Below are positions 18,037 through 26,697 of a stretch of 64,000 nucleotides of DNA, piece after piece. The DNA is taken from contig JBHJGM010000002.1 in the NCBI GenBank assembly GCA_050331815.1, positions 124,001 to 188,000 on the forward strand, in the 5' to 3' direction. A program made the position numbers and the translations under genes. Source of the DNA: JBHJGM01 sp050331815 (GTDB taxonomy: Bacteria; Verrucomicrobiota; Verrucomicrobiia; Opitutales; JBHJGM01). Each line of letters starts with the position of its first letter. Position 1 is the first letter of the stretch. The notes below the pieces were generated by a model. That model did not search any database, had not been told where the DNA came from, and saw only the letters and a list, made by a program, of their open reading frames with translations.

Positions 18037-19119
18037 ATGGCAGGGCAGGAATCAGGGGCAATTGTGGCGATCGACGCGATGGGTGCCGATCGTGGCCCCG
18101 AAGAAGTGGTCGAGGCCGTGGCGCTGGCGCTGGCGCTGGAGGCGGTGCCCAAGGCCGCCGAGATGGTGCTTGTGGGCGACAAGTCGACACTCGAAGCTCT
18201 GCTGCGCCAAAAGGGCCTGAACGGGCATCCGCGGGTGGGCCTGCACCATGCCAGTGAGGTCATCGGCATGGACGAGAAGGCCATTCCCTCCATCAAGCAT
18301 AAGAAGGACTCCTCGATGGTGCGCGCGGTCGAACTCGTGCGCGATGGCCGGGCGCAGGTGGCGCTGAGCTGCGGGAACACTGGAGCTCTGGTGGCGGCGG
18401 GTACGTTGATCCTGCGTCGCATGCCCGGAATTGAGCGCGCGGCGTTGGGGTCGATCATTCCCAGCCGCGACCACAGCTTTTTGCTGCTGGACGCCGGGGC
18501 CAACCCCGACCCGACCCCGGAACGGCTGGTGCAAAACGCGATTTTGGGCTCGGGCTATATCAAAGCGGTGCTGGGCCTGGAGCGCCCGCGCGTGGGTCTG
18601 TTGACCATTGGCACCGAGGAGGGCAAGGGCAATGATACGGCCACCCGCACGCATGAACTGCTCAAGCGCTGCGATGCGCTCATCCACTACGTTGGTCCGA
18701 TCGAGGGCTTTCAGATTTTTCGCAACACGGTCGATGTCTGCCTGATCGATGGCTTCACGGGCAACGTGCTTTTGAAGTCTCTGGAGTCTGCCTTTTTCAT
18801 GATGAAGGACTTTTTGACAGACGAGTTGAAAGCCAACCCGCTACGGATGGCTGGTGCCTTTCTGGCTCAGGGTGCCTTCAAGCGAATGAAGCAGAGCCTG
18901 GACCCGACGCCCTACGCAGGCGCGCCCCTGCTGGGAGTGCGTGGCCTGGTGGTCAAGGCGCACGGCTCAAGCAACCGCGCCTACATCCAAAATGCGATCC
19001 GGATTGCCTGCGAGGCGATCGAGCACGACCTGGAAGCGCGGTGCCAACGCGATGTGGCCGAGGCCAACAAGATTTTGCGGGAGCAGCCGACCGCTGATCC
19101 GGAGCCGGTGACGCGCTAG
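18037..19119 (+). CDS. plsX: Phosphate acyltransferase
   Basis: Converts acyl-ACP to acyl-phosphate at the first step of phospholipid synthesis; a peripheral membrane enzyme. The 360-residue length and motifs match PlsX: IVAIDAMGADRGPEEVV, the central LSCGNTGALVAAG, LDAGANPDPTPE, GFTGNVLLKS, and the C-terminal GVRGLVVKAHGSSN. The ATG at 18037 has GAGGAG six bases upstream and is preferred over the TTG at 18025. The partner PlsY is not in the window; fabH, often next to plsX, lies 4 kb away on the other strand. The stop overlaps the convergent sulfatase gene by four bases. Confidence 0.97.
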   Translation: MAGQESGAIVAIDAMGADRGPEEVVEAVALALALEAVPKAAEMVLVGDKSTLEALLRQKGLNGHPRVGLHHASEVIGMDEKAIPSIKHKKDSSMVRAVELVRDGRAQVALSCGNTGALVAAGTLILRRMPGIERAALGSIIPSRDHSFLLLDAGANPDPTPERLVQNAILGSGYIKAVLGLERPRVGLLTIGTEEGKGNDTATRTHELLKRCDALIHYVGPIEGFQIFRNTVDVCLIDGFTGNVLLKSLESAFFMMKDFLTDELKANPLRMAGAFLAQGAFKRMKQSLDPTPYAGAPLLGVRGLVVKAHGSSNRAYIQNAIRIACEAIEHDLEARCQRDVAEANKILREQPTADPEPVTR

Positions 19120-20483
19120 CGGATATCCTCGGGCTCGAAATCGTCCGCGATCTCGGGGCCAATGTGGTCGCGCTTGTTGATCCTGGCACCTGCGGGCATC
19201 GCCACCGGGCCTTGCAGCAGCGGATCGTCCGTTTCGCGCATCCAGCGGTCGAGGCGGGCGGTCATGTCTTCGAGTACGGCGGCGTGCGCGGGTGAGTGGG
19301 CGAGGTTGTTGCGTTCGACCGGGTCGAGGAAGGTATCGTAAAGCTGGACCGGGTCGCGGGGCTGTTCGCGCAAGCCCGCCTCGACGGTGAAATCCTTGCT
19401 GTAGGAGGCATCAATGTTGGCAAAGGGGCGACGGAAGTCCTGGTCGTGGTCGAACAGCCGGATGAGTTTCCAACGCTCGGTGCGCACGCTGCGCATGGGC
19501 TCGTAAGCGGCGTGATAGCTGACTTCGGCAAAAACTTCTTCCTGGTGGGTGTCGGTTTTGCCTGCCAGGACGGGCCGCAGGGACTTGCCCAAGAGGTGGT
19601 CTGGGGCCTCGAGGTTGCAGAGATCGCAGACGGTGGGGAAGAAATCCAAGTGGGAGACGAGGGCGTCGGTAACGGTGCCTGCGGTCGGGTTGCCGGGGTA
19701 GCGCAGCAGGTAGGTGACACCGGTGCCGTGGTCGGTCAGGTTGCACTTCATCCAAGGGAAGGCGACGCCGTGGTCGGTGGTGAGGAAGACGAGCGTCTTG
19801 TCGTCCAAGCCGGCTTCATGAAGCGCGTCCATGACAATGCCCACACAGTGATCGACGTAAGCCATGGTGCAGGCGTAGTCGGCCATGTCCTGGCGGACGC
19901 GGGCCAGATCCGGCAGAGGCAGCGGAGCGTCGGCGTAGGCCGGGTTGTAGTCCGCGAGGCCCCGCGAGTCGAAGAAGTCACGGTGCGGCATGACGAGACC
20001 GTAGCTTAAGAAAAAAGGCTGTTGGCTATCGCGTTCGCGGAGAAAGGCGGCCGCGGCTTCGGCGTTCTTGATGTCGTTGCAATTCTCCGAGGCGTTGGGG
20101 TATTCGGCTTCGTGGCTAGGGAGATCGTCGCGCTGGGAGAGTTTGCGGTCGTAGAATTCGTCCATCTGCGTGTAGCGAAACTCGTGCTGCACGCCGCTGA
20201 GCACAGTTTCGTAGCCGTTGGCGTGGAGGAAGCGGGCCAGGTGCGGGTCTTGGGCCTTGAGTTGAAAACCGCGATTGACCAGCCCGGTCATACCGGCCTG
20301 GTGGGCGGTGAAGCCGGTGAGCAGGGCCGCCCGGCTGGGCGAGCAGGTCGGGGCGTTGCAGAAACCGCGGCGAAAGAGGGTGCCTTGGCGGGCGAGTTCG
20401 AGGATGCGGGGCGTCGGCAGGTTGAAGCCATAGGCGCTGTTGTAGCGGCCCATGTCGTGCATGTGGAGGTAGAGGACGTTCAT
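19116..20483 (-). CDS. Sulfatase, formylglycine-dependent (N-sulfoglucosamine sulfohydrolase-like)
   Basis: A 455-residue intact sulfatase. The formylglycine site is Cys47 in TCSPSRAALLTG (C-S-P-S-R). The first metal site reads HMHDMGRY, the HD-x-G-R variant typical of the heparan-N-sulfatase-like branch, instead of Asp-Asp. Later come the substrate segment YGLVMPHRDF and the metal site TTDHGVAFPW. It needs a formylglycine-generating enzyme from elsewhere in the genome. No signal peptide is seen, so it may act in the cytosol on imported sulfated sugars. The substrate is unknown. Confidence 0.88.
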   Translation of the reverse strand: MNVLYLHMHDMGRYNSAYGFNLPTPRILELARQGTLFRRGFCNAPTCSPSRAALLTGFTAHQAGMTGLVNRGFQLKAQDPHLARFLHANGYETVLSGVQHEFRYTQMDEFYDRKLSQRDDLPSHEAEYPNASENCNDIKNAEAAAAFLRERDSQQPFFLSYGLVMPHRDFFDSRGLADYNPAYADAPLPLPDLARVRQDMADYACTMAYVDHCVGIVMDALHEAGLDDKTLVFLTTDHGVAFPWMKCNLTDHGTGVTYLLRYPGNPTAGTVTDALVSHLDFFPTVCDLCNLEAPDHLLGKSLRPVLAGKTDTHQEEVFAEVSYHAAYEPMRSVRTERWKLIRLFDHDQDFRRPFANIDASYSKDFTVEAGLREQPRDPVQLYDTFLDPVERNNLAHSPAHAAVLEDMTARLDRWMRETDDPLLQGPVAMPAGARINKRDHIGPEIADDFEPEDIR

Positions 20484-20532
20484 GACACCGCTAAGGGAGC
20501 CCTGCCTTGGCGCGGGCTGACAAGTCTAAAGC

Positions 20533-21207
20533 CTAGCGGCTGTGCTGTATTTCCCCGGCGAAGGCGGCCTTGTCCTCGGCCTTGAAGAAGGCGGTGCCGC
20601 AGACAAAGGTGTCCGCCCCGGCTTCACGGCAACGCGCCCCGGACTCCAGATCGACACCGCCGTCGACCTCGATGCGAAAGTTCAGGCCCGCGGCTTCGCG
20701 CCACTGGTGCACCTGGGCGATTTTTTCGATGCAGGACTCCTGAAAGGATTGCCCGCCGAAGCCCGGCTGCACGGTCATCACCAGGATTAATTCTACGCGG
20801 TCGAGGAAGGGGCGCACGGTGGAAATGGGTGTGCCGGGGTTGAGCGCGACCCCTCGCTGGATGCCTTTTTGGTGGAGGCGGCGTAAAGTGGTGGCGATGT
20901 CGTAACGGTCGGCAGGCTCGACATGGACCGTGATGAGTTGGGCGCCTGCATCGATGAAGGCATCGATGTGCTGGTCGGGGTTGTCCAGCATGAGGTGCGT
21001 GTCGAAAAAAAGATCCGGTGCATGCGGGCGCAGCTGCTGAACGGTTTGCGGACCGAAGGTGAGATTCGGGACGAAATGCCCGTCCATGATGTCGAGGTGG
21101 AGCCACTCGACACCTGCGGTCTGCTGGCAGATTTCAGCTGATGCCCCCAGGCTGGCGTGATTGCCGGCGAGGATCGAGGGGGCCAGACGCAGGGGTTGCT
21201 GAGGCAT
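20533..21207 (-). CDS. rpe: Ribulose-phosphate 3-epimerase
   Basis: Interconverts ribulose 5-phosphate and xylulose 5-phosphate in the pentose phosphate pathway. The 224-residue TIM barrel has the expected sequence: LAPSILAGNHA, the metal ligands in HLDIMDGHFVPNLTFGP, His in DTHLML, MTVQPGFGGQSF, and the catalytic Asp and phosphate loop in IEVDGGV. It is the last gene of the minus-strand run fabH / BamD-like / lptE / rpe and starts 11 bases after the lptE stop. Confidence 0.96.
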   Translation of the reverse strand: MPQQPLRLAPSILAGNHASLGASAEICQQTAGVEWLHLDIMDGHFVPNLTFGPQTVQQLRPHAPDLFFDTHLMLDNPDQHIDAFIDAGAQLITVHVEPADRYDIATTLRRLHQKGIQRGVALNPGTPISTVRPFLDRVELILVMTVQPGFGGQSFQESCIEKIAQVHQWREAAGLNFRIEVDGGVDLESGARCREAGADTFVCGTAFFKAEDKAAFAGEIQHSR

Positions 21208-21218
21208 GGTTCGGTCGA

Positions 21219-21725
21219 CTACCAGGTGCTGACAACGGCGTCGCGGATGTTGCCCGAAAGCGTGCGTGCGAGCACCGGCATGGCCTGAAACTCCGCGGGC
21301 TGCTGCCCGGAATCGAGAAAGATCTGCTCGCGGGCGAGGATGCGGCGGTTCTCGAAGAAAACCTCGCCGTTACTGGCGCTGAGGGTGCAATCGGCTTCGA
21401 GGATCAGGATATAACTGGCGGCCAGACCGGTGTCTCCGGCTTGAGTGGCGCTGCCTTCGCGACGGAAATCCGCCAGCGAAACGCTGAGGATAGCGTCGGC
21501 CTGCGCAGGCGAGGCGACTGTGGTCACGCCCGCCTGCCGCAACGCGGTGATCAGCTGCAGGGAGAGGGTTTCCTGAGCCTGAGGGGCGAAGGAGCGGTTT
21601 TCCACCGGCTCGACATAGAGAGTGTCGAAGGGCAGCTGCCCCGGGCGATCCAGGCTGTAATGGGCACAGCCGGTCAGCAGCAGGCACAGACCCGCGAGCA
21701 CCCGAAATAAATAAAGCCAGCGCAC
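21219..21725 (-). CDS. lptE: LPS-assembly lipoprotein LptE-like
   Basis: A 168-residue lipoprotein: signal peptide with the lipobox LLTGC (Cys at about 20). The body matches LptE-family lipoproteins: TLYVEPVENRSFAPQ, an amphipathic segment LSLQLITALRQAGV, and a strand ADAILSVSLADFRREG. LptE plugs the LptD barrel and helps place lipopolysaccharide in the outer leaflet. LptD is not in the window. The location next to a BamD-like gene suggests an envelope-assembly operon. Confidence 0.75.
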   Translation of the reverse strand: MRWLYLFRVLAGLCLLLTGCAHYSLDRPGQLPFDTLYVEPVENRSFAPQAQETLSLQLITALRQAGVTTVASPAQADAILSVSLADFRREGSATQAGDTGLAASYILILEADCTLSASNGEVFFENRRILAREQIFLDSGQQPAEFQAMPVLARTLSGNIRDAVVSTW

Positions 21726-21748
21726 GGCGTTCAGAGTGACAGGCCAGC

Positions 21749-23002
21749 TTAGCGGCGGTAGCGAATCGGCGCGGGCGGTTTGGGCGTCTCTTCAACCGGC
21801 ACTTCTGCGGGCACGGGGGTCGCTTCATCGAGGGGATCCGTGCCGGGTGCCTCAACGCCTTCGGCGAGGGGCGAGGGCGCGGTGGAGACGGGCTCGATGG
21901 GCGGACTTTCCGGCTCGAAGAGATCGGGGCTCTCGATGCCCTGCTTGATGCGCTCAAAGGGTTCGCGATTGGGATTACGGAACTCCGGGAAGAGCCAGTC
22001 GACCGGGGTGCGCGGAGCCAGCCTGCCCTCGCGAATTTTGGCGATGGCCTGGCGTGAGCGTTCGGCGAACTCCGACTCGGGGTCGATGGTGATGGCGGCG
22101 TTGTAGAAAGTCAGCGCGGCGATGGGGTTGTCGCGGTAGCGGTAGTAAAACTCCCCGATAAGGAACTTACTGCCGGCGTTGACGTTGGTCATGCGAGCGA
22201 GGTTGTCCTGAGCCATGGGGACTTCGCGGTGGCGGGGATAGAGGATGAGGAAGTCGCGATAGTAGCTGATGGCCTCACGGGTGGGGCCCTGGTCGTACCA
22301 CGGTCCGCTGACCTGCCCAGCGAAGGTGTCGGCGAGCAGCAGGTAGGCGTCAGGGGCTTCGGCGCTTTCAGGGTAGAGGTTGATGATGCGGTCGAGGGCA
22401 TCGATGGTGATGGCGTCCTCGTCCTGACGTTTGGCCAGACGGGCTTGCTCGAGCAGGGCGCGGGGGGCGATTTCGCCGTACGGGGCGTTGTTGACGACGC
22501 GCTCGTAGTAGTTGAGGGCGTCGCTGTAGTTGCGAAAGCCGGGAATAGCGCCCCAGAGGCGCGGGCGTTCACCGCGGGCCATGCGCTCGGCGATGGCGTA
22601 TTGCCCTTCGATGACCTCCTGAAACTTCGGGTACTCGGGATAGCGTCCGAGAATTTCGGCGAAGTTGCGAAAGCCCTTTTCGAACTGGTTGCGCTGGAAG
22701 TAGAGGCGTCCGGCCTGCAGAAGCGCTTCGGGGGCGAAGATGGTTTCGTCGTAGCGCTTGGCGACTTTTTTGTAGCGGGTGATGGCACCGCCCAGATTAC
22801 CCCTGGCCTGAAGCTCGGCGGCGCGGTTCATCAGGCGCAGCGCATCGGCTTCGTCCTTGGAACTGAGGCTGGAGCGGATGGGGCCTTCGGTATCGTACCA
22901 GCCGACACCGTCCTGATATTCGAGCCGGGCTTGGGCCAGCGGCAGGCTCAGAGCGAGAACAACGACAGCGCCGATCAGGCGGATCGCGTGCAAGTGGGTC
23001 AT
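21749..23002 (-). CDS. BamD-like TPR protein of outer-membrane assembly
   Basis: A 417-residue exported TPR protein. The ATG at 23002 starts a signal peptide (IGAVVVLALSLPLAQA) without a lipobox Cys, unlike true BamD lipoproteins. Tandem TPRs run from about residue 55 to 300 (RAAELQARGNLGGAITRYKKV, APEALLQAGRLYFQ, REAISYYRDFLILYPRHREV), the spacing of BamD/YbgF. The C-terminal 90 residues are rich in Pro and Glu and probably disordered. It likely helps fold barrel proteins, but a general periplasmic scaffold is possible. It is placed between fabH and lptE. Confidence 0.7.
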   Translation of the reverse strand: MTHLHAIRLIGAVVVLALSLPLAQARLEYQDGVGWYDTEGPIRSSLSSKDEADALRLMNRAAELQARGNLGGAITRYKKVAKRYDETIFAPEALLQAGRLYFQRNQFEKGFRNFAEILGRYPEYPKFQEVIEGQYAIAERMARGERPRLWGAIPGFRNYSDALNYYERVVNNAPYGEIAPRALLEQARLAKRQDEDAITIDALDRIINLYPESAEAPDAYLLLADTFAGQVSGPWYDQGPTREAISYYRDFLILYPRHREVPMAQDNLARMTNVNAGSKFLIGEFYYRYRDNPIAALTFYNAAITIDPESEFAERSRQAIAKIREGRLAPRTPVDWLFPEFRNPNREPFERIKQGIESPDLFEPESPPIEPVSTAPSPLAEGVEAPGTDPLDEATPVPAEVPVEETPKPPAPIRYRR

Positions 23003-23091
23003 GGGCGTGTTTATAGAGGTTGGCTGGCTAGGGGACCAAGTTAAATCGGGCGGCTTGTTTGACCGGGGTATCGGCGTCGCGCGCGACAGTT

Positions 23092-24093
23092 TCAGTGCCA
23101 TTTGACAAGGGTTGCGCCCCAGGTCAGCCCGGCGCCAAAGGCTACAAACAGGATATAGTCACCCGGGCGGATGCGGCCAGCGCGCTTGGCTTCGTCGAGG
23201 GCCAGCGGGATGGAGGCCGCCGAGGTGTTTCCGAAGCGGTCTAGGTTGATATAGAACTTGTCCATCGGCATGCCCAGGCGCTGGGCGACGGCGTCGATGA
23301 TGCGGATGTTGGCCTGGTGGGGGATGACGCAGGCGATGTCATCGGTGCTGAGGCCGTGACGCTCGAGGATGCCGACCGCGGAATCCTGCATGACCCGAAC
23401 GGCCATTTTGAAGAGCTCACGACCGTTCATCTTGAGGAAGTGCTCGCGTCCGGCCAGGGACTCCACGCTGGCGGGCCGGGCGGAGCCGCCGCCGGGCATG
23501 CTCAGCAGCGGCGCGTTTTCCCCATCGGCACCGAGCATGCTGCCGAGGATGCCGATGCCGGACTCGTCTCGGCGGGTCAACACGGTGGCCCCGGCGGCAT
23601 CGCCAAAGAGCACGCAAGTGGACCGGTCCTGCCAGTCGAGCACGCTGGAGATCTTTTCGGCCCCGATGATCAGCGCGTTGCGGTATTGCGGCCCCAGCAG
23701 GAGGTGGCTGCCGACTTCGAGCGCGTACAGAAAGCCCGAGCAGGCGGCGCTGAGGTCGAAGGCAGGGATGTTGTGCCGCAGGCCCAGCTTTTTTTGGACG
23801 AGGCAGGCGGTGGCCGGGAACAGCATGTCGGGCGAGAGGGTGCCGACGATGACGGCATCGATCTCTTCGGCGCGCAGGCCCGCGTCGCGCAGGGCACGCT
23901 CGCTGGCGATGGTGGCCATGTCCGAGCACTCGGTGCCGTTGACCGCGATGCGACGCTCGCGGATGCCGGTGCGGCTTTGAATCCATTCGTCCGACGTATC
24001 CATGCGCCGGGCGAGGTCTTCGTTGGTGACAATGGAGTCGGGAAAATGACTGCCGGTGCCGCTGATTACAATGGAGGGGCCGCCGTTGGGCAT
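23092..24093 (-). CDS. fabH: Beta-ketoacyl-ACP synthase III
   Basis: Starts fatty-acid synthesis by condensing acetyl-CoA with malonyl-ACP. With the ATG at 24093 the protein has 333 residues, the usual length, and its triad is complete: Cys118 in SAACSGFLYA, His259 in VIPHQANIR and Asn289 in FGNTSAAS. The frame is open to 24231, but the extra residues resemble no FabH. No Shine-Dalgarno is visible. It is the first gene of the minus-strand run to rpe; the next start lies 89 bases downstream. Confidence 0.95.
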   Translation of the reverse strand: MPNGGPSIVISGTGSHFPDSIVTNEDLARRMDTSDEWIQSRTGIRERRIAVNGTECSDMATIASERALRDAGLRAEEIDAVIVGTLSPDMLFPATACLVQKKLGLRHNIPAFDLSAACSGFLYALEVGSHLLLGPQYRNALIIGAEKISSVLDWQDRSTCVLFGDAAGATVLTRRDESGIGILGSMLGADGENAPLLSMPGGGSARPASVESLAGREHFLKMNGRELFKMAVRVMQDSAVGILERHGLSTDDIACVIPHQANIRIIDAVAQRLGMPMDKFYINLDRFGNTSAASIPLALDEAKRAGRIRPGDYILFVAFGAGLTWGATLVKWH

Positions 24094-24266
24094 TGCGGTA
24101 GAATCAACAAAACAGGACTGTGCGAGGAGCCCCGAACGTATTGCAGTGGAGTGGGTTGCGAATCCAGAAAGCGCGCTTATGCCGCCGTTAAACTCTCTAA
24201 CAAAGCGCAGCGGAGAGCCGGAGGCAAGCAAATGGTTGCCTCGTTTGCGGCTGTCAATCGTAGCTT

Positions 24267-26675
24267 TTAGACACGCGCGCCGGAGACAGGTTCGGCGGGG
24301 GTTTCGCGGGTATCGAGCAGCGCGCGCACTTTGTCCAGCACCACATTCAAGGAGAATGGCTTGTGCAGCGTGCAGGTATCTGAGGGCAGGGGTGTCTCGG
24401 TTTCTGGCTCCTTTTCGTAGCCGGTCATGAAGATAACTTTCAGTTCCGGGTTTGCCTGCACGAAATGTTCGGCCACTTCATTGCCCGAAACACCGGGTAG
24501 CACGATGTCGGTGACCAGCAGGCGGATAGCCTTGGCCTGGCTGCTAAAACGCTCGATGGCTTCCCGCCCATCGTTAACGCAATGAACGATGTAACCATTC
24601 AGGCTGAGCAGGCCGCTGATGCAGTCGGCGAAGGTTTCGTCGTCTTCGACCAAAAGGATCGTCTCGCTGCCGCGCACAGGGTTCTTGCGCGCGTAGCGGC
24701 GTGAGGGTGTGCCGGTTTCGGCTTCGGTCGCGGGCCTCTGCGCGGGGGCTTCGGTGTCAGCGTCCGCTTCGTGAGCGACGGCGGGCAGAAAGAGCCGAAA
24801 GCACGTGCCTTCGTTCAACTCGCTGCGGACCTCGATATAGCCCCCGGTTTGTTTCACGATGCCGTAGACGGTGGCCAGACCCAGACCGGTCCCTTTGCCG
24901 ACGTCTTTGGTGGTGAAGAAGGGCTCGAAGAGGTGCTCGCGGACTTCTTCGCTCATGCCGACACCGTCGTCGCAAACCTCCAGCACCACGTAACGTCCGG
25001 GCAGGCGGAAATCACCGGAGGTTTCGGAGAGCGCATCCACTGTTTCGACATGCCCGGCGATGGAAATCTGGCCGCGCCCCTCGATGGCGTCGCGGGCGTT
25101 GAGGCAAAGGTTCACGAGGACCTGCTCGATGCGGCTGCGGTCGGCGCGGATGGCCGGCAAATCCGCCGGAAACGCAACTTCGAGGGCGATGTCCTCGCGG
25201 ATGAGCGGGCGCAGCAACTGCCGGGTTTCAAAGGCAACTTCGCTCAGGTGCAGGATGCTGGGGGTGCCGCTTTCGCGGCGGCTGAAAGTCATCAGTTGGG
25301 AGACCAGGGCCGCGCCCCGCTGACCGGCGGTGCGGATGTTTTCCACGTACTTGGTGAGGTCGGACGGCTGTCCGTCCATCTTCAGTTCGAGCAGTTCCGA
25401 GTAGGAGTTGATGACCGATAGCAGGTTGTTGAAATCGTGCGCGATGCCTCCAGCGAGCCGGCCAACGGCTTCGATTTTTTGGGACTGGCGGATGTTTTCC
25501 TCGAGCTGGCGCAGGCGCGTGACGTCACGGATGGTAAAGACGAGGTGCGTCAGGCGCTGTCCATCGGCTCGGACCGGCGAGATGGACCAGGCTGCCAGAA
25601 ATTGCTCGCCGCCTTTTTTGTGATAGAGGCCTTCACCGGCGTGGTGTTCACCTTCGCGCTGGCAGCGGCGTAGCGCGTTTTGGCCGGGCACGTCCTCTTT
25701 TTCGGGAGCGAGGATCGCGAGCCCGCCGGCGCGTGCTTCGGGCTTGTTGTAGCCGGTGATGCGCTCGAAGGCCGAATTGGCGTGAATGACCGCGGGGGCG
25801 GCCTCCGACCCGGTAAGCTCGAAGATCAGAACAGCGTCCTCCTGCGACTCCAACGCGCTGGCCATGATACGGTTTTGCTGTTCGGTGCGGTATTTTTCCG
25901 AAACATCGCGCAGCACAATTACCCAACTGGTGATGGTGCCAGACGGGTCGGTCGTGGGCGAGGTCTGGATCCTGACCAGGCGCTCGTAGGCCTCGCCCTG
26001 AATGAGAACGGGATCATTGCGGCTGCCGGTGAATTCGTCGCCGAAGAGATAAGCGTTAAGCTGTTGGAGGGGTGTACGCGTCTTGCGATCGCTCAGGCGC
26101 AGCACGCGGTCAACGGGCAGGCCGGTGGCCTGGTCGAGGGATGCCCCGGTCAACGCCTCGGCGGAGGGATTCATGTAATTGATCTCCCCGTGCGCGTCGG
26201 TGGAGATGACGCCATCGTTGAGGCTGCCCAAGGTGACCGAAAGGCGCTCCTCGCTGGCACGCACCTGCCGGTCGATTTTCGATTTGTAGAGCGCCATCTG
26301 GATGGTGATGGCGACTTCCTTTTCGCGAAAGGGCTTGAGGATGTAGGCGAACGGCGCGGTGCGTTTGGCGCGGTCGATGGTGCGCTCGTCGGAAAAGCCG
26401 GTCAGGTAAATCAGCGGGACATCGTGAAACTTGCGAATGAGGCTCGCCGTATCGACCCCGTCGCGTTTGCCGGGGATGTTGATGTCCATCAGGATGATGT
26501 CCGGACGGTGCTGGCGGACGGCCTCGATGGCCTGCTCGCTGGAATGGGTGACCGGCAGCACGGTGTAGCCCGCCCGCAGAAGAATGGTCTCCAGCACGAA
26601 GGCGGAGGCGGTGTCATCCTCAACGACCAGCAGCTTGACGTTGGCAGGATTGGGCGCAGTGGGAGGATTCGACAT
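24267..26675 (-). CDS. Hybrid sensor histidine kinase (REC-PAS-PAS-HisKA-HATPase-REC)
   Basis: An 802-residue cytosolic hybrid kinase without membrane segments. Order: receiver 1 (residues about 12-125, Asp in IILMDINIPG), PAS (about 140-250), PAS with PAC (about 275-395, ending in LVFTIRDVTRLRQLEE), HisKA with the phospho-His in GIAHDFNNLLSVIN, HATPase with VLVNLCLNARDA, DDGVGM and GKGTGLGLATVYG, and receiver 2 (Asp in LLVTDIVLPGVSG). Receiver 1 may take input from another kinase of the operon. Last gene of the cheR operon, 22 bases after the HD-GYP-like gene. The output is unknown. Confidence 0.92.
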   Translation of the reverse strand: MSNPPTAPNPANVKLLVVEDDTASAFVLETILLRAGYTVLPVTHSSEQAIEAVRQHRPDIILMDINIPGKRDGVDTASLIRKFHDVPLIYLTGFSDERTIDRAKRTAPFAYILKPFREKEVAITIQMALYKSKIDRQVRASEERLSVTLGSLNDGVISTDAHGEINYMNPSAEALTGASLDQATGLPVDRVLRLSDRKTRTPLQQLNAYLFGDEFTGSRNDPVLIQGEAYERLVRIQTSPTTDPSGTITSWVIVLRDVSEKYRTEQQNRIMASALESQEDAVLIFELTGSEAAPAVIHANSAFERITGYNKPEARAGGLAILAPEKEDVPGQNALRRCQREGEHHAGEGLYHKKGGEQFLAAWSISPVRADGQRLTHLVFTIRDVTRLRQLEENIRQSQKIEAVGRLAGGIAHDFNNLLSVINSYSELLELKMDGQPSDLTKYVENIRTAGQRGAALVSQLMTFSRRESGTPSILHLSEVAFETRQLLRPLIREDIALEVAFPADLPAIRADRSRIEQVLVNLCLNARDAIEGRGQISIAGHVETVDALSETSGDFRLPGRYVVLEVCDDGVGMSEEVREHLFEPFFTTKDVGKGTGLGLATVYGIVKQTGGYIEVRSELNEGTCFRLFLPAVAHEADADTEAPAQRPATEAETGTPSRRYARKNPVRGSETILLVEDDETFADCISGLLSLNGYIVHCVNDGREAIERFSSQAKAIRLLVTDIVLPGVSGNEVAEHFVQANPELKVIFMTGYEKEPETETPLPSDTCTLHKPFSLNVVLDKVRALLDTRETPAEPVSGARV

Positions 26676-26697
26676 TCAGTCGGTTTCGGCAGGATGA